A DNA stretch of 64,000 nt, from assembly GCA_021769555.1 (NCBI GenBank), contig JAETSR010000009.1:1-64000 (forward strand), given 5' to 3'. The notes under the pieces are model-generated. The model saw nothing but the letters and a program-made list of their open reading frames with translations, was not told the origin of the DNA and searched no databases. Both the position numbers and the translations under genes were made by a program. Source of the DNA: Clostridiaceae bacterium. GTDB lineage: Bacteria > Bacillota > Clostridia > Oscillospirales > Acutalibacteraceae. Of the stretch, positions 1 through 8,724 are shown piece by piece (position 1 is the stretch's first letter; each line of letters opens with the position of its first letter).

Positions 1-1137
1 CAGGTGCACCTTGGAGTCCACTGCCTCCTCGTCCACGGTTATCTGCGTGACGCTGCCGGTGCCGGTGTCGCCCACTGTCAGGGTGGAGCCGGGGGCCTTG
101 TTGATGACCTCCTTCATATTGCCCGCTATAGTGAACTTACCCTCCTCGGGACCCTCGAATATCACCTTCTGCAGGCCCATGCTGTTATTGCGCACGTCGT
201 CCTGTATGTAGGCGTTGGACTTCACGATGGTCTCGGGGATATTGGTGTTGCCAAGGGCCCTGAGGGACACGTACTGCCCCGTGGCCGGGTCCACCAGCAT
301 TTTGCGGGCGGTGACGTTATTGAGGAGCACGCTTGCCTCGCCGCTCTCGCCCTCGCCGCCGCCGGCCACGATAATGCGGCCCAGGACCTTCACGTTATCC
401 AGTATAACGTTGCCGAGGCCCACGCCGCCGGTGAGGTACAGGTCCCCGGCTATGGTGGTGTTGCGGAGGGTGACGTTGGGGCTGTTTATGGTGACGTTGC
501 CGAAAACGCCCCCGAGCTCGCTCACCCCGGAGCTGTTCACAAGGGTGCCCATGGCCACGGAGAGCATTCTGGCTATCTCGCCCCTTGTGGAGGAGGCCTT
601 GGGCTTAAAGGAGCCGGAGGGGTTCCCGCTTATGACGCCGGCCAGAAGGGCCGAGCGCACATACTTGCCGCTCCAGTTGCTGAAGGTCTTGCCGTCGGAG
701 AAGTCGGTGACCTCACCCTTGCTCTCCTCGTATCTGAGGCAGCGGCCTATAAGGGCCAGGGCCTGCTCCCGGGTCACGGGGGCGTTGGGGGAGGCGGTGG
801 TCCTGCTGGTGCCGGCAAGTATCCCCTCGTTATAGGAGACTACGATGTCGTTATAGTACCAGGCGTTTTTATTAACGTCGGTAAAGGGGATGGGGCCGGT
901 GCGCCGGAAGCCGAAGGCGCGGTTCAGGACCGCGGCCATCTCGGCCCGGGTTATAACGGAGTTGGGCCGGCCGCCCACCATTACGCCGTACTGCTTGAGC
1001 TGGGCCATGTACGGGTCCGCCCAGGAAGCGGCCGAGGCCGCCGGTATAAGCTCCGCGGGCACGGCGCCCAGCAGGAGCATGGCGCACAGGACCAGGGCCG
1101 CGGTGCGCTTTATCAGCTTTTTGATGTTTGTAAGCAT
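1..1137 (-). CDS. S-layer homology (SLH) domain surface protein, 3' end outside window
   Basis: The frame stays open from the start at 1137 to the left edge, giving 379 codons with no stop, so the C-terminus is missing. The N-terminus is a signal peptide: MLTNIKKLIKR, a hydrophobic stretch, then an Ala-rich cleavage region. Three SLH-like repeats follow (about residues 38-80, 82-140 and 145-200), with cues such as ITRAEMAAVLNRAFGF, VTREQALALIGRCLRY and STRGEIARMLSVAMG. After them come short Val/Ile/Asn-rich repeats (GNVTINSPNVTLRNTTIAG) that look like a right-handed beta-helix. SLH domains bind cell-wall polymers, so this is probably an exported wall-bound protein. A purine-rich ribosome site (AAAGGGAAG) precedes the ATG. 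Its role is unknown. Confidence 0.85.
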   Translation of the reverse strand, partial: MLTNIKKLIKRTAALVLCAMLLLGAVPAELIPAASAASWADPYMAQLKQYGVMVGGRPNSVITRAEMAAVLNRAFGFRRTGPIPFTDVNKNAWYYNDIVVSYNEGILAGTSRTTASPNAPVTREQALALIGRCLRYEESKGEVTDFSDGKTFSNWSGKYVRSALLAGVISGNPSGSFKPKASSTRGEIARMLSVAMGTLVNSSGVSELGGVFGNVTINSPNVTLRNTTIAGDLYLTGGVGLGNVILDNVKVLGRIIVAGGGEGESGEASVLLNNVTARKMLVDPATGQYVSLRALGNTNIPETIVKSNAYIQDDVRNNSMGLQKVIFEGPEEGKFTIAGNMKEVINKAPGSTLTVGDTGTGSVTQITVDEEAVDSKVHL

Positions 1138-1231
1138 TTTCTTCCCTTTCTCTAAGTCATCACATATTTCAGAGCACGGACATTTACCAAGGGTATCCTC
1201 ACCACTCCCTTCCAAAAGATGCTTTAACTAG

Positions 1232-1260
1232 ATTTTATTCCATTTCCTGTGATAATGCAA
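1232..1260 (-). promoter_or_regulatory. Sigma-A-type promoter for the SLH gene
   Basis: Read on the minus strand: TTGCAT (1255-1260), a 17-bp spacer, then TAAAAT (1232-1237). The leader to the ATG at 1137 is about 90 nt. The only other content of 1138-1306 is AT-rich sequence. Confidence 0.55.
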
Positions 1261-1306
1261 GAAATTTAACGCATTTACCGGAATTTGCCAGAGGGGCTGC
1301 GGCCTG

Positions 1307-1936
1307 TCAGCGCCGGGTGCGCTGTATGGCCTTGAGCTGCACGTTGAAAACCGCCTCCCGGAGCATGCTCTCCTGCTCGTTTAGGACCTCGGTGAACTTG
1401 GCGGCGCAGAACCGGGAGCCGTCGTCGTTCTCCCGGACGCGCAGCAGCTCGCAGGGCATTATGAGGGGCCCGCCCTTGGTGATGGGCACAACCACCTCCA
1501 CAATGTCCCCGACCCTGAAACTGCCGTCAGTGAAGAAGCTTATCCCCCCGCAGCTCAGGTCGTTGCTCTTGGCCCTGTAGCGCCCGGTGGAGCCGTCAGT
1601 GGGGTAGATGAAGGTGTCGAAGTCCACGGGCATGCGCAGGTTCGCCCGGACGGTATTGCCCACAAGGTCCCTTAAAGGCTCAAGCACCAGGTGGGTGCCC
1701 TGGTAGTGTATCACATGCCCGAGCTTCGGGGATATCTCCTCGTCGGCGGGGACTATCTGCACGTGCTCGGTGTTGACCACCGAAAGGGGGTCCCCTTCTA
1801 TGATGTTCACCTGCATGTTCAGGCCCTCAGGCGGCCCTTCCAGGGTCCCCCGGGCCAGGACCCGGGAGGTGTTGCTGTCCAGCAGCACGCAGAGGGGGCC
1901 GGTCTTGGGCGTCTTTTCCTTTTTCTTGAAAAACAT
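1307..1936 (-). CDS. PilZ domain protein (YcgR-like)
   Basis: A 209-aa soluble protein. The first ~95 residues resemble the YcgR-type N-terminal domain. The C-terminal half is a PilZ domain carrying the two c-di-GMP-binding signatures: an Arg-rich stretch (TVRANLRMPVDF) and DLSCGG, which fits the (D/N)xSxxG consensus. Such proteins slow or stop the motor, or affect export, when c-di-GMP is high. It starts 12 nt after the FlhB-like gene, with AGGAGGA before the ATG, so it is probably the last gene of a three-gene transcript with the YlqG-like and FlhX-like genes. A diguanylate cyclase lies at 60543-61922. The family is clear; the motor role is inferred from context. Confidence 0.85.
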   Translation of the reverse strand: MFFKKKEKTPKTGPLCVLLDSNTSRVLARGTLEGPPEGLNMQVNIIEGDPLSVVNTEHVQIVPADEEISPKLGHVIHYQGTHLVLEPLRDLVGNTVRANLRMPVDFDTFIYPTDGSTGRYRAKSNDLSCGGISFFTDGSFRVGDIVEVVVPITKGGPLIMPCELLRVRENDDGSRFCAAKFTEVLNEQESMLREAVFNVQLKAIQRTRR

Positions 1937-1948
1937 ATAGCAGTCCTC

Positions 1949-2341
1949 CTAATTCTCGCCGGGCGAGCCCCCGGGCTGGCTTTGTTCCTGACTTTGGGCA
2001 TGGCCCTGGTTCTGGCCGGGTATCAGGTTCCTCAGCTGCCTGAGGCCCTGGGTCTGCCGGTTAAAGTCGAAATTGAGAAAGTACACGTATATCTCCACCA
2101 CGGCCCTGTAGAGCTCCGCGGGTATCTCCTGGCCCAGGTTCAGCTGGGAGAGTATGGTTGCAAGGGAGTTGTCCTCATACACGGGCACGCCGTTCTCCTG
2201 GGCCACGTCCAGTATCTTTTCGGCAAGATGGCCCATGCCCGCGGCCACTATCACCGGGGCAGAATCGCTTACGCCGTACTGCAGGGCCACGGCCCGCTGG
2301 CGCACCGGCCTGCCCTCTCCCTCAGACCTTGACATCGACAC
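1949..2341 (-). CDS. FlhB C-terminal-domain-like protein (FlhX/YlqH type)
   Basis: A 130-aa stand-alone copy of the cytoplasmic FlhB export-switch domain. About residues 15-95 align by eye with the C-terminus of the full FlhB at 44525-45592: AVALQYG against AVALRYK, then APVIVAAG, GVPVYEDN, IPAELYRAVVEIYVYF. The NPTH autocleavage motif of FlhB is absent, since this protein begins just after it. A Gln/Gly/Pro-rich tail follows. Relatives (YlqH of Bacillus, FlhX of epsilonproteobacteria) can substitute for the cleaved FlhB fragment in export switching. It overlaps the upstream gene by 20 nt. A GTG start at 2341 (7 nt after GAGGTG) or the ATG at 2335 are both possible. Confidence 0.82.
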   Translation of the reverse strand: MSMSRSEGEGRPVRQRAVALQYGVSDSAPVIVAAGMGHLAEKILDVAQENGVPVYEDNSLATILSQLNLGQEIPAELYRAVVEIYVYFLNFDFNRQTQGLRQLRNLIPGQNQGHAQSQEQSQPGGSPGEN

Positions 2342-3749
2342 CGTTCTTCACCTCTTGGAATAGATTTGGGAAAGCGTCCGAAATGTTCATGGGCCGCTTC
2401 ATGGCTGAAACCCGCACGTCCCCGGGGGTGAGGCCGTTGCGGGTGAGTATGTCCGTCAGGTCCCGGCTGACCTCCCCGGAGAAGGCCGCAACCTGCTGGG
2501 GGCAGGAGACCTGCAGGGAGGTCTTCCCCCCGGCGGCGCTGTCTATAATAAGGTCAAAGGGGCCAACGCCCTCAATGTCCATCTTTATAAGCAGCCTTGG
2601 GGCAGGGGCCTCCCGGCCCCCGGAGTGCTCCGCGTCCGGGTCCACCCACATCTCCGAGAACACCGCCTTATCCTCCCACTGGAAGGGGAGCATAAGGTGC
2701 TGCAGGGGCATATAGACGCTCTCATTTATTAGTATGGAGCTCATAAGGCTTCTGAAAATGTCCTGGGCCGCGGAGCCGCCCTCCCCCTGAAGGGAGCGCT
2801 GGGCCAGCTCTATGAAGCGCTGGGTGAAATTATCCGACCTTGAGGCCTTCAGAAACTCAGTGTCCCTCAAAAGCCTCATTATATCCCCGTCGGAGAGGCT
2901 GGCAAGGTCGGCTTTGAATATATTATAGCTGCCAAGGTGCCTGAAAGCCTGTATAAGGCCGTTCTCAGCGCCGTTTTCGTAGCGTACAATATCCAGGGTC
3001 AGCATTGAGAGCAGGCCCCTTGCCATGCCGTGGTCGTGGGTGCGGCGCACATAGTCGGATATCAGGGGGAAGACCTGGCCCCTGAGGAGCTCAAGGTTCC
3101 CCTGCCGGTCGTGGGCGGCAATGCCGTTCTCCATTTTGGCCGCCATGTCCGTCAGCTGGTTTGCCCAGTGGGAGGGCAGGGACTTTGTCATGTCGTATAA
3201 TGTGCGCAGCATACGGCTCTCAAGGTGCTCCGTGGAGGACCAGTCGCTGTACTGGCGCAGAAACTGTAAAATCTCCGTGCGGAACATTTCGGACTGGGAG
3301 CTCTGGAAGGCGTTCCTCAGGGCCCCGAACAGGGCCCCGCCGAAGCGCTGGCCGCTCATCAGCTGGTTCTGCAGAAACTTTGCAAGCTGGGCCTCGTCCA
3401 TTTGGAGCATGTCGAGGAAGGCCTTGAGCTCCTCGGCGAGGCCCGCCGTTATCCCCGACGAGACCTGCAGCCCCTGCCCCTGAAGCAGGCGCAGCATGGC
3501 CGACGCCGAATCCGGGGCGTTGGCCATGCGCTGGAGGAATGTAAGAAAATTCGACTCGTACCGGACCCTGTGGGAGACAGAGGCGTCCCCGGCCTGCTGC
3601 TGGTCGGAGCGCTGGTCCCCACGGGTGACCCTTGTGGGGTCCACCACGTTGCGGATATTGGTGTTCGGGTCCTGGGGGTTTATGGGCTGCCGTCCCGAGA
3701 CGTTGTCATACCCCGGGACAGGGTTTGTGGGGCGGAGTATCTCAGGCAT
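2322..3749 (-). CDS. YlqG-like flagellar-associated protein with FliK-like C-terminus
   Basis: A 475-aa, mostly helical soluble protein with a Pro/Asn-rich N-terminus and no signal peptide or membrane segment. About residues 395-460 (KMDIEGVGPFDLIID, then a region ending GLTPGDVRVSA) resemble the C-terminal hook-length-control fold of FliK: a beta-rich start followed by a helix and a G-x-V strand. It overlaps an FlhB-tail gene, matching the Bacillus ylqG-ylqH pair. FliK C-termini act on the FlhB C-terminus, so the pair could mirror the FliK-FlhB switch. The family resemblance comes from context and a weak pattern, so it is tentative. AGGAG precedes the ATG. Confidence 0.6.
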   Translation of the reverse strand: MPEILRPTNPVPGYDNVSGRQPINPQDPNTNIRNVVDPTRVTRGDQRSDQQQAGDASVSHRVRYESNFLTFLQRMANAPDSASAMLRLLQGQGLQVSSGITAGLAEELKAFLDMLQMDEAQLAKFLQNQLMSGQRFGGALFGALRNAFQSSQSEMFRTEILQFLRQYSDWSSTEHLESRMLRTLYDMTKSLPSHWANQLTDMAAKMENGIAAHDRQGNLELLRGQVFPLISDYVRRTHDHGMARGLLSMLTLDIVRYENGAENGLIQAFRHLGSYNIFKADLASLSDGDIMRLLRDTEFLKASRSDNFTQRFIELAQRSLQGEGGSAAQDIFRSLMSSILINESVYMPLQHLMLPFQWEDKAVFSEMWVDPDAEHSGGREAPAPRLLIKMDIEGVGPFDLIIDSAAGGKTSLQVSCPQQVAAFSGEVSRDLTDILTRNGLTPGDVRVSAMKRPMNISDAFPNLFQEVKNGVDVKV

Positions 3750-3816
3750 AGTTATTGCTCCTGTATCTCAAGTAATAAATGCTCAAAAGGGGGGGACCGG
3801 CTGTCCCCGTCTCTCT

Positions 3817-3845
3817 ATTTTATAATAAATTCTGCCAAAAGGCAA
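3817..3845 (-). promoter_or_regulatory. Possible promoter for the ylqG-like/flhX-like/pilZ transcript
   Basis: On the minus strand: TTGCCT (3840-3845), 17 bp, TAAAAT (3817-3822). The leader then holds a short GC hairpin (GGGGAC...GTCCCC, near 3791-3808) before the start codon at 3749. It is divergent from the cheA promoter, about 75 bp away. Confidence 0.35.
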
Positions 3846-3918
3846 GAATAAACCGTCATGTCCCTTATTTTTTTACGAAAGAAAGCCGAATACTAACTTG
3901 AGGGTTTGCGTTTTGGTG

Positions 3919-3947
3919 TTGCGAAAATGAAATCCCTGTGTTATAAT
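3919..3947 (+). promoter_or_regulatory. Sigma-A-type promoter for the cheA operon
   Basis: TTGCGA (3919-3924), 17 bp, TATAAT (3942-3947), with a TG one base upstream of the -10 box (extended -10). It lies 56 bp before the cheA ATG, in the 254-bp divergent gap. Confidence 0.7.
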
Positions 3948-4003
3948 AAGCAGGCTGGGGCAGATAGGCGCCCGGCAATCTATGCAGAAAAGGTGGAAAC
4001 GGT

Positions 4004-6094
4004 ATGGCCAACGATATGATGGAAGCCTATCTCTACGAGATGAACACGCTTTTGGAATCCCTTGACGAGATGGTGCTGGGCGCGGAGGACAGAAAGACCT
4101 TCTCCCAGGAGGACGTGAACGAGATATTCCGTATCATGCACACTATTAAGGGCTCCTCGGCAATGATGGAGTTCGACAATCTAATGACGGTCGCCCACCG
4201 CATTGAGGATATGTTCTTCATAATCCGCGACAAGGGCATGGACGCCGTGGCGGAGGAGCTGAGGCCCGAGCTCTTCGACCTTATCTTCCAGGCCATCGAC
4301 TTCTTCAAGGCCGAGGTCGAGAAGCTTGAGAACGGCGAAACTCTCACAGATGATATCGACAGTATACTGGCGAATATTAAGAGCTTTTCAAATAAAATTC
4401 AGGGCAAGGCCGAGGAGGAGGAGCCCGCCGCGGAGGCTAAGGCCGAGCCGGAGGCCCAGGCCGCGGGAGAGGCCGGGGGCCACGCCAGCAGCAAGTTCCC
4501 CTTCGGCATAAGGGTATTCTTCGACGAGGGCGCGGGCATGGAGAACCTTAGGGCCTTCATGCTGGCAAGCGCCGTCAGGGACTCCGTTGAGAGCGAGAGC
4601 GACTTTGACTACTACCCCGCCGACGTGGACACGAACTCCGACACGGCCGCGGTAGTTGTGGACGAGGGCTTCTCTTTGAGGTTCCTCACCGACGAGCTTC
4701 GGCAGAAGGCCCTGGCCGTTGTGAAGGACGCCGGGTCCGTGGGCAACTATAACCTCTTTGAGTACGAGGCCCCCGAGGCCCAGGAGGCGAAGGCCCCCCC
4801 GAAGCCCGCCGAGCCCCAGGCCGCCCAGGCCGCCGCTCCCCAGAGCGCCCCCGCGGCCCCGGCTGCCGCTCCCCAGCAGGGAGGCGGCAGCAATAACGCC
4901 AACAAGAACCAGAAGGAGAGCCTTATCAGCGTGAACCTCTCCAAGCTGGACGAGCTGAACGCGGTTGTGGGGGAGATAGTCATTACCGAGTCCATGGTGA
5001 CGGCCTCCCCGGACCTGGAGGGCTTAAAGTTAGATAACTTCACCAGCGCCGCAAGGCAGCTGCGCTCCCTCACTGACCAGCTCCAGGACGTTTCAATGTC
5101 CCTTCGGATGGTCTCCGTATCGGCCACCTTCCAGAAAATGCGCCGCATAGTCAGGGACATGAGCAAGAAGCTCCAGAAGGAGGTCAACCTGGTCCTGGAG
5201 GGGGAGGAGACCGAGATAGACAAGACCATTGTGGACAGTATCGGCGACCCCCTTATGCACATCGTCCGCAACTCCATGGACCACGGCATTGAGGAGAACG
5301 CCCAGGACCGCGTGGCCGCTGGCAAGGACCCGGTGGGCAGGATAACCCTCTCGGCCCGGCATACCGGCAGCGAGGTCATCATAGAGGTGATAGACGACGG
5401 CCAGGGGGCCGACGACGAGGCCATACTTAACAAGGCCATACGCCAGGGGCTGGCTGCGCCGGGCATGGACTACTCCCATAAGGACATACTGAACTTCCTG
5501 CTTATGCCCGGCTTCTCCACCAACACGGAGGTCACCGAGTACTCCGGCAGGGGCGTGGGCATGGACGTGGTGAAGTCCAACGTGGAGAGCGTGGGCGGCA
5601 CGGTGACCATCTCAAGCGAGAAGGGCCACGGCATGACGACCACCCTGAAGATACCCCTTACAATGGCTATCATGGACGGCATGGAGGTCTCCGTGGGCGA
5701 CTCGGTGTTCACGGTGCCCATCAACAATATCCGCTCCATCGTGAAGGTGGAGGACGGGGACGTGATACACGACGCCACCAAGGGCGAAATGCTCCGGGTC
5801 ATGGACAATTTCTACTCGGTGGTGCGCGCAAAGGAGTTCTACCAGATGGAGAACGGCAGCGACGAGATAGGCGAAGGCATAATCCTCTGGGTGGAGTCGG
5901 GAGACAACTCCTTCTGCCTGTTCGTGGATAAGCTCATAGGCGAGCAGCAGGTGGTTGTGAAGCCCCTGCCGGACTATGTGAACAACTTCGGAATCAGGAA
6001 CTACGGCGTCACCGGCTGCACCATCCTCGGCAACGGGGACATCAGCATAATCCTGGACGTGGCGAGCATTTACGCCGCCTCCCAGGCGGGCTGA
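4004..6094 (+). CDS. cheA: Chemotaxis histidine kinase CheA
   Basis: A 696-aa kinase that phosphorylates CheY, CheB and CheV in response to receptors. Domains in order: HPt (about 1-105) with phospho-acceptor His46 in IMHTIKGS; an Ala/Glu linker; a P2-like response-regulator docking domain (about 165-250); a long Pro/Ala/Gln linker; the dimerisation helices (about 305-365); the HATPase domain with N-box HIVRNSMDHGIE and a G-box YSGRGVGMDVV; and a CheW-like P5 domain (about 550-690). Length and all motifs are normal for the family. The start has GGTGGAAACGGT upstream, a weak ribosome site. First gene of cheA-cheW-cheR-cheB, although cheW also has its own promoter. Confidence 0.97.
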   Translation: MANDMMEAYLYEMNTLLESLDEMVLGAEDRKTFSQEDVNEIFRIMHTIKGSSAMMEFDNLMTVAHRIEDMFFIIRDKGMDAVAEELRPELFDLIFQAIDFFKAEVEKLENGETLTDDIDSILANIKSFSNKIQGKAEEEEPAAEAKAEPEAQAAGEAGGHASSKFPFGIRVFFDEGAGMENLRAFMLASAVRDSVESESDFDYYPADVDTNSDTAAVVVDEGFSLRFLTDELRQKALAVVKDAGSVGNYNLFEYEAPEAQEAKAPPKPAEPQAAQAAAPQSAPAAPAAAPQQGGGSNNANKNQKESLISVNLSKLDELNAVVGEIVITESMVTASPDLEGLKLDNFTSAARQLRSLTDQLQDVSMSLRMVSVSATFQKMRRIVRDMSKKLQKEVNLVLEGEETEIDKTIVDSIGDPLMHIVRNSMDHGIEENAQDRVAAGKDPVGRITLSARHTGSEVIIEVIDDGQGADDEAILNKAIRQGLAAPGMDYSHKDILNFLLMPGFSTNTEVTEYSGRGVGMDVVKSNVESVGGTVTISSEKGHGMTTTLKIPLTMAIMDGMEVSVGDSVFTVPINNIRSIVKVEDGDVIHDATKGEMLRVMDNFYSVVRAKEFYQMENGSDEIGEGIILWVESGDNSFCLFVDKLIGEQQVVVKPLPDYVNNFGIRNYGVTGCTILGNGDISIILDVASIYAASQAG

Positions 6095-6102
6095 GGCGGG
6101 GC

Positions 6103-6131
6103 TTGCAAACAGGCTGGGTTTCTGGTATAAT
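6103..6131 (+). promoter_or_regulatory. Sigma-A-type promoter for cheW-cheR-cheB
   Basis: TTGCAA (6103-6108), 17 bp, TATAAT (6126-6131), with TGG directly before the -10 (extended -10). It starts 9 bp after the cheA stop, so cheW-R-B can be expressed apart from cheA. Confidence 0.7.
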
Positions 6132-6189
6132 ATAATGAGTATATAAATCAGCTCGGAAAATATGAGCGAGAGGAAAGGATTTGCGCTGT

Positions 6190-6687
6190 ATGGATACAAT
6201 GACTGAAATGACGGCTGATACAGCAGTGCTGGCCCCGGACGAGGAGCTGGCGGAGGTAGAGGTAAACAAGTACCTGATATTTCTCTCCGGCGGCATTTAT
6301 TATGGAGTGGACACCAAGTACGTGAAGGAAATGCTCACCCAGTGGGAGACCTCCATCACGTGGCTGCCTATGCTGCCCCCGGACATCAGGGGGGTAATGA
6401 ACCTTCGCGGAGGCATTGTGCCCATCGTGGATTTCAGGCTGATGACGAACTGTGTGCCGGAGGATAAGTTCTGCACGGTGATACTGGATATGGAGGGAAC
6501 CCAGATTGGGATAATGGTTGACGAGGTGGACCAGACCGTGGACATCGAGAAGAGCCATATCCTGCCCGTGCCCCACCAGAGCGACATGGCGGCCCAGAAG
6601 ATGGTGACCGGCATGTACAGCCTGCCCGGCGGCAAAAAGACCCTGATGGTGCTGGACTGCACCCAGCTGCTGTATGGACACCAGTAA
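6190..6687 (+). CDS. cheW: Chemotaxis coupling protein CheW
   Basis: A CheW-fold adaptor (165 aa) that couples the chemoreceptor to CheA. Family cues are KYLIFLSGGIYYGVD at the start, WLPMLPPDIRGVMNLRGGIVP with the conserved Arg-Gly turn, and IGIMVDEVDQTVDI. I chose the ATG at 6190, about 10 nt after AAAGGA; an in-frame TTG at 6181 would add three residues. Its end overlaps the start of cheR, so the two are probably translationally coupled. Confidence 0.95.
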   Translation: MDTMTEMTADTAVLAPDEELAEVEVNKYLIFLSGGIYYGVDTKYVKEMLTQWETSITWLPMLPPDIRGVMNLRGGIVPIVDFRLMTNCVPEDKFCTVILDMEGTQIGIMVDEVDQTVDIEKSHILPVPHQSDMAAQKMVTGMYSLPGGKKTLMVLDCTQLLYGHQ

Positions 6688-7519
6688 TAAGAAGCAGTCC
6701 GGTGCCGCCACGACCTCCATGGCCATCACGGATAAGGATTTCAACAGGCTCGTCACCTTTGTTCAGAGCAAGTACGGCATAGACCTGCACCAGAAGCGCC
6801 AGCTCGTCACCAGCCGCCTCTCGGGCACGGTGAAGAATATGGGCTACAGCAGCTTCACGGAGTATGTAGACTTTCTCCTGAAGAAGGGCTCGGGGGACGA
6901 CATCAACCACCTGCTCTCAAAGCTGACGACCAACTATACCTATTTCATGCGGGAGGTGGAGTCCTTCGACTACTTCACAAGGACCATCCTGCCCGACATA
7001 GTGCATAAGCACCAGAGGGACAAATGCCTGTCCATCTGGAGCGCGGCCTGCTCCTCGGGGGAGGAGCCCTATAACGTGTCCATGTACATAATGGACTATT
7101 TGGGGGGCCAGGCCTCCGCATGGGACACCAGGATGCTGGCCTCGGACATCTCCATGGACGCCCTAACAAAGGCCAAGAGGGGCGTGTACGAGCTGCCCGA
7201 CACCATACCGCCCCACTGGAAGAAGAACTACTTCAAGCCCCTTGGCGGCAGCCAGTTCGAGGTGTCCCAAAAGATAAAGCAGAACGTGATATTCAAGCAG
7301 TTCAACCTGATGGACCCTATACATTTCAAGAGGAAATTCGACGTTATCTTCTGCCGCAACGTGATGATATACTTCGACCAGCAGACGAAGTCAGACCTTG
7401 CAAGGCGCATGTTCGACGCGACTGTGCCCGGGGGGTATCTTATCATCAGCAAGGCGGAGAACCTGCCGCCCGACACGCCCTATTCCAGGGTGGCTACCTC
7501 TATCTTCCAGAAGCGCTGA
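6674..7519 (+). CDS. cheR: Chemoreceptor methyltransferase CheR
   Basis: Transfers methyl groups from S-adenosylmethionine to receptor glutamates for adaptation. The protein has 281 aa: an N-terminal all-helical CheR domain (about 20-80), then the SAM-binding Rossmann domain with WSAACSSGEEPYN, DVIFCRNVMIYF and a C-terminal PGGYLIISKAENL strand. The ATG at 6674 overlaps cheW by 14 nt. A second in-frame ATG at 6719 also fits the family start; neither has a strong ribosome site. Its partner esterase cheB follows after 50 nt. Confidence 0.95.
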   Translation: MDTSNKKQSGAATTSMAITDKDFNRLVTFVQSKYGIDLHQKRQLVTSRLSGTVKNMGYSSFTEYVDFLLKKGSGDDINHLLSKLTTNYTYFMREVESFDYFTRTILPDIVHKHQRDKCLSIWSAACSSGEEPYNVSMYIMDYLGGQASAWDTRMLASDISMDALTKAKRGVYELPDTIPPHWKKNYFKPLGGSQFEVSQKIKQNVIFKQFNLMDPIHFKRKFDVIFCRNVMIYFDQQTKSDLARRMFDATVPGGYLIISKAENLPPDTPYSRVATSIFQKR

Positions 7520-7569
7520 GGGATTATTAGAGGTACGGCTTTTCCAAGAATCACCAGGAGGGATAGAGT

Positions 7570-8622
7570 TTGGCTAACAAGATAAGGGTCCTGGTGGTGG
7601 ACGACTCCATCATCGCCAGGAAGATAATAATGGAGGGCCTCTCCAAGGACCCGCGCATTGAGGTGGCGGGCTACGCCATAAACGCCGCGGACGCGGAGAA
7701 TAAGCTTAGGTCCCTGAACCCGGACGTTATGACCTGCGACGTGCAGATGCCGGGCATGACGGGGATAGAGTTCCTCAAGAAAATTCTGCCCCAGCACCCC
7801 CTGCCGGTGGTGCTGGCGTCCTCGCTGAACCTGAGGGTGTTCGACGCCCTTCACGCGGGGGCGGTGGGCTTTGTGAGAAAGCCCGACGGGGTGCAGAGCC
7901 GGGATGAGTTCGTGCGCTCCCTTACGGAGGCGGTGATAGAGGCCTCCCACGCCAAGGTGCGCCGCCCGGCCCCGGTGGGCGCGGCCTCTGCGCCGGAGCT
8001 GCCTGTGCCCGCTACAGTCGGGCCCATAGGAGCAGGGGGGGCGCAGCAGTACATTATCGGCCTGGGAGCTTCCACCGGCGGCACAGAGGCAACCCTTGAG
8101 GTGATGAAGCGCCTGCCCGCGGACATACCGGCCATGGTGATAGTCCAGCATATGCCCCCGGGCTTTACGAAGATGTACGCCGAGAGGCTGGACCGCCTTT
8201 GCCGCATGGAGGTGCGGGAGGCTGTGAACGGCGACAAGCTCCACAGGGGCCTGGCGCTGGTGGCCCCGGCGGACCTGCAGTGCCGCATAAACCGCAACCC
8301 CGCGGGGGAATACTATGTCTCCTGCACGCCGGGGGATAAGGTCAGCGGGCACAGGCCCTCGGTGGACGCCCTGTTCATGTCCATGGCGGAGAACGTCCGC
8401 TGCAAGATGATGGGGATAATCCTCACAGGCATGGGGGCCGACGGCGCCGAGGGGCTGCTCCGCATGCGCCATAAAGGGGCCTATACCATCGGCCAGGATA
8501 AGGAGTCCTGCGTGGTGTACGGCATGCCGGGGGTGGCCTATGAGAAGGGCGCGGTCTGCGAGCAGGCCGGCATAGAGCGCGTTGCGAGCGTGCTGCTGAG
8601 GAGCCTTCAGGCGGGCAAATAG
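7570..8622 (+). CDS. cheB: Receptor methylesterase/deamidase CheB
   Basis: A 350-aa protein that removes methyl groups from the receptor when phosphorylated by CheA. It has an N-terminal receiver domain with acidic pair D11/D12 and phospho-acceptor D57 (CDVQMPG), a short Ala/Pro linker (about 130-155), and a C-terminal esterase domain with the Ser (GLGASTGGTEA), His (VIVQHMPPGFT) and Asp (LTGMGADGAEG) of the catalytic triad. The start is TTG at 7570, six nt after AGGAGGGA. Last gene of the first chemotaxis block. No T-tracted terminator follows. Confidence 0.95.
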   Translation: MANKIRVLVVDDSIIARKIIMEGLSKDPRIEVAGYAINAADAENKLRSLNPDVMTCDVQMPGMTGIEFLKKILPQHPLPVVLASSLNLRVFDALHAGAVGFVRKPDGVQSRDEFVRSLTEAVIEASHAKVRRPAPVGAASAPELPVPATVGPIGAGGAQQYIIGLGASTGGTEATLEVMKRLPADIPAMVIVQHMPPGFTKMYAERLDRLCRMEVREAVNGDKLHRGLALVAPADLQCRINRNPAGEYYVSCTPGDKVSGHRPSVDALFMSMAENVRCKMMGIILTGMGADGAEGLLRMRHKGAYTIGQDKESCVVYGMPGVAYEKGAVCEQAGIERVASVLLRSLQAGK

Positions 8623-8686
8623 GGCCCGGGCTTTATGGCCTTTCCGGCAGGGTTTAATATGGTGTATCAATAAAGTTTAAAGAAAT

Positions 8687-8724
8687 ATCGGATGACCCCT
8701 TAATTTTTCCTGGGGTCATCCGAT
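8687..8724. repeat. Perfect 13-bp inverted repeat upstream of flgM
   Basis: Arms at 8687-8699 (ATCGGATGACCCC) and 8712-8724 (GGGGTCATCCGAT) flank a 12-base AT-rich loop. No T-run follows on either strand, so it is not an ordinary intrinsic terminator. The right arm overlaps the candidate sigma-28 -10 box. It could be an operator or an RNA hairpin at the end of the cheB transcript. Confidence 0.6.

Noticed and set aside
4-1155. Plus-strand open frame of 383 codons at the left edge
   Set aside because: It is the shadow of the minus-strand SLH protein, whose translation has a signal peptide and SLH repeats; the plus frame is low-complexity.
8671-8678. Exact TAAAGTTT, the enteric sigma-28 -35 box
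   Set aside because: The sequence 11 bases on (GGATGACC) is not a -10 box; the pair at 8700-8726 fits better.
8687-8724. Inverted repeat after cheB as an intrinsic terminator
   Set aside because: No T-run follows on either strand; kept as a repeat or possible operator instead.
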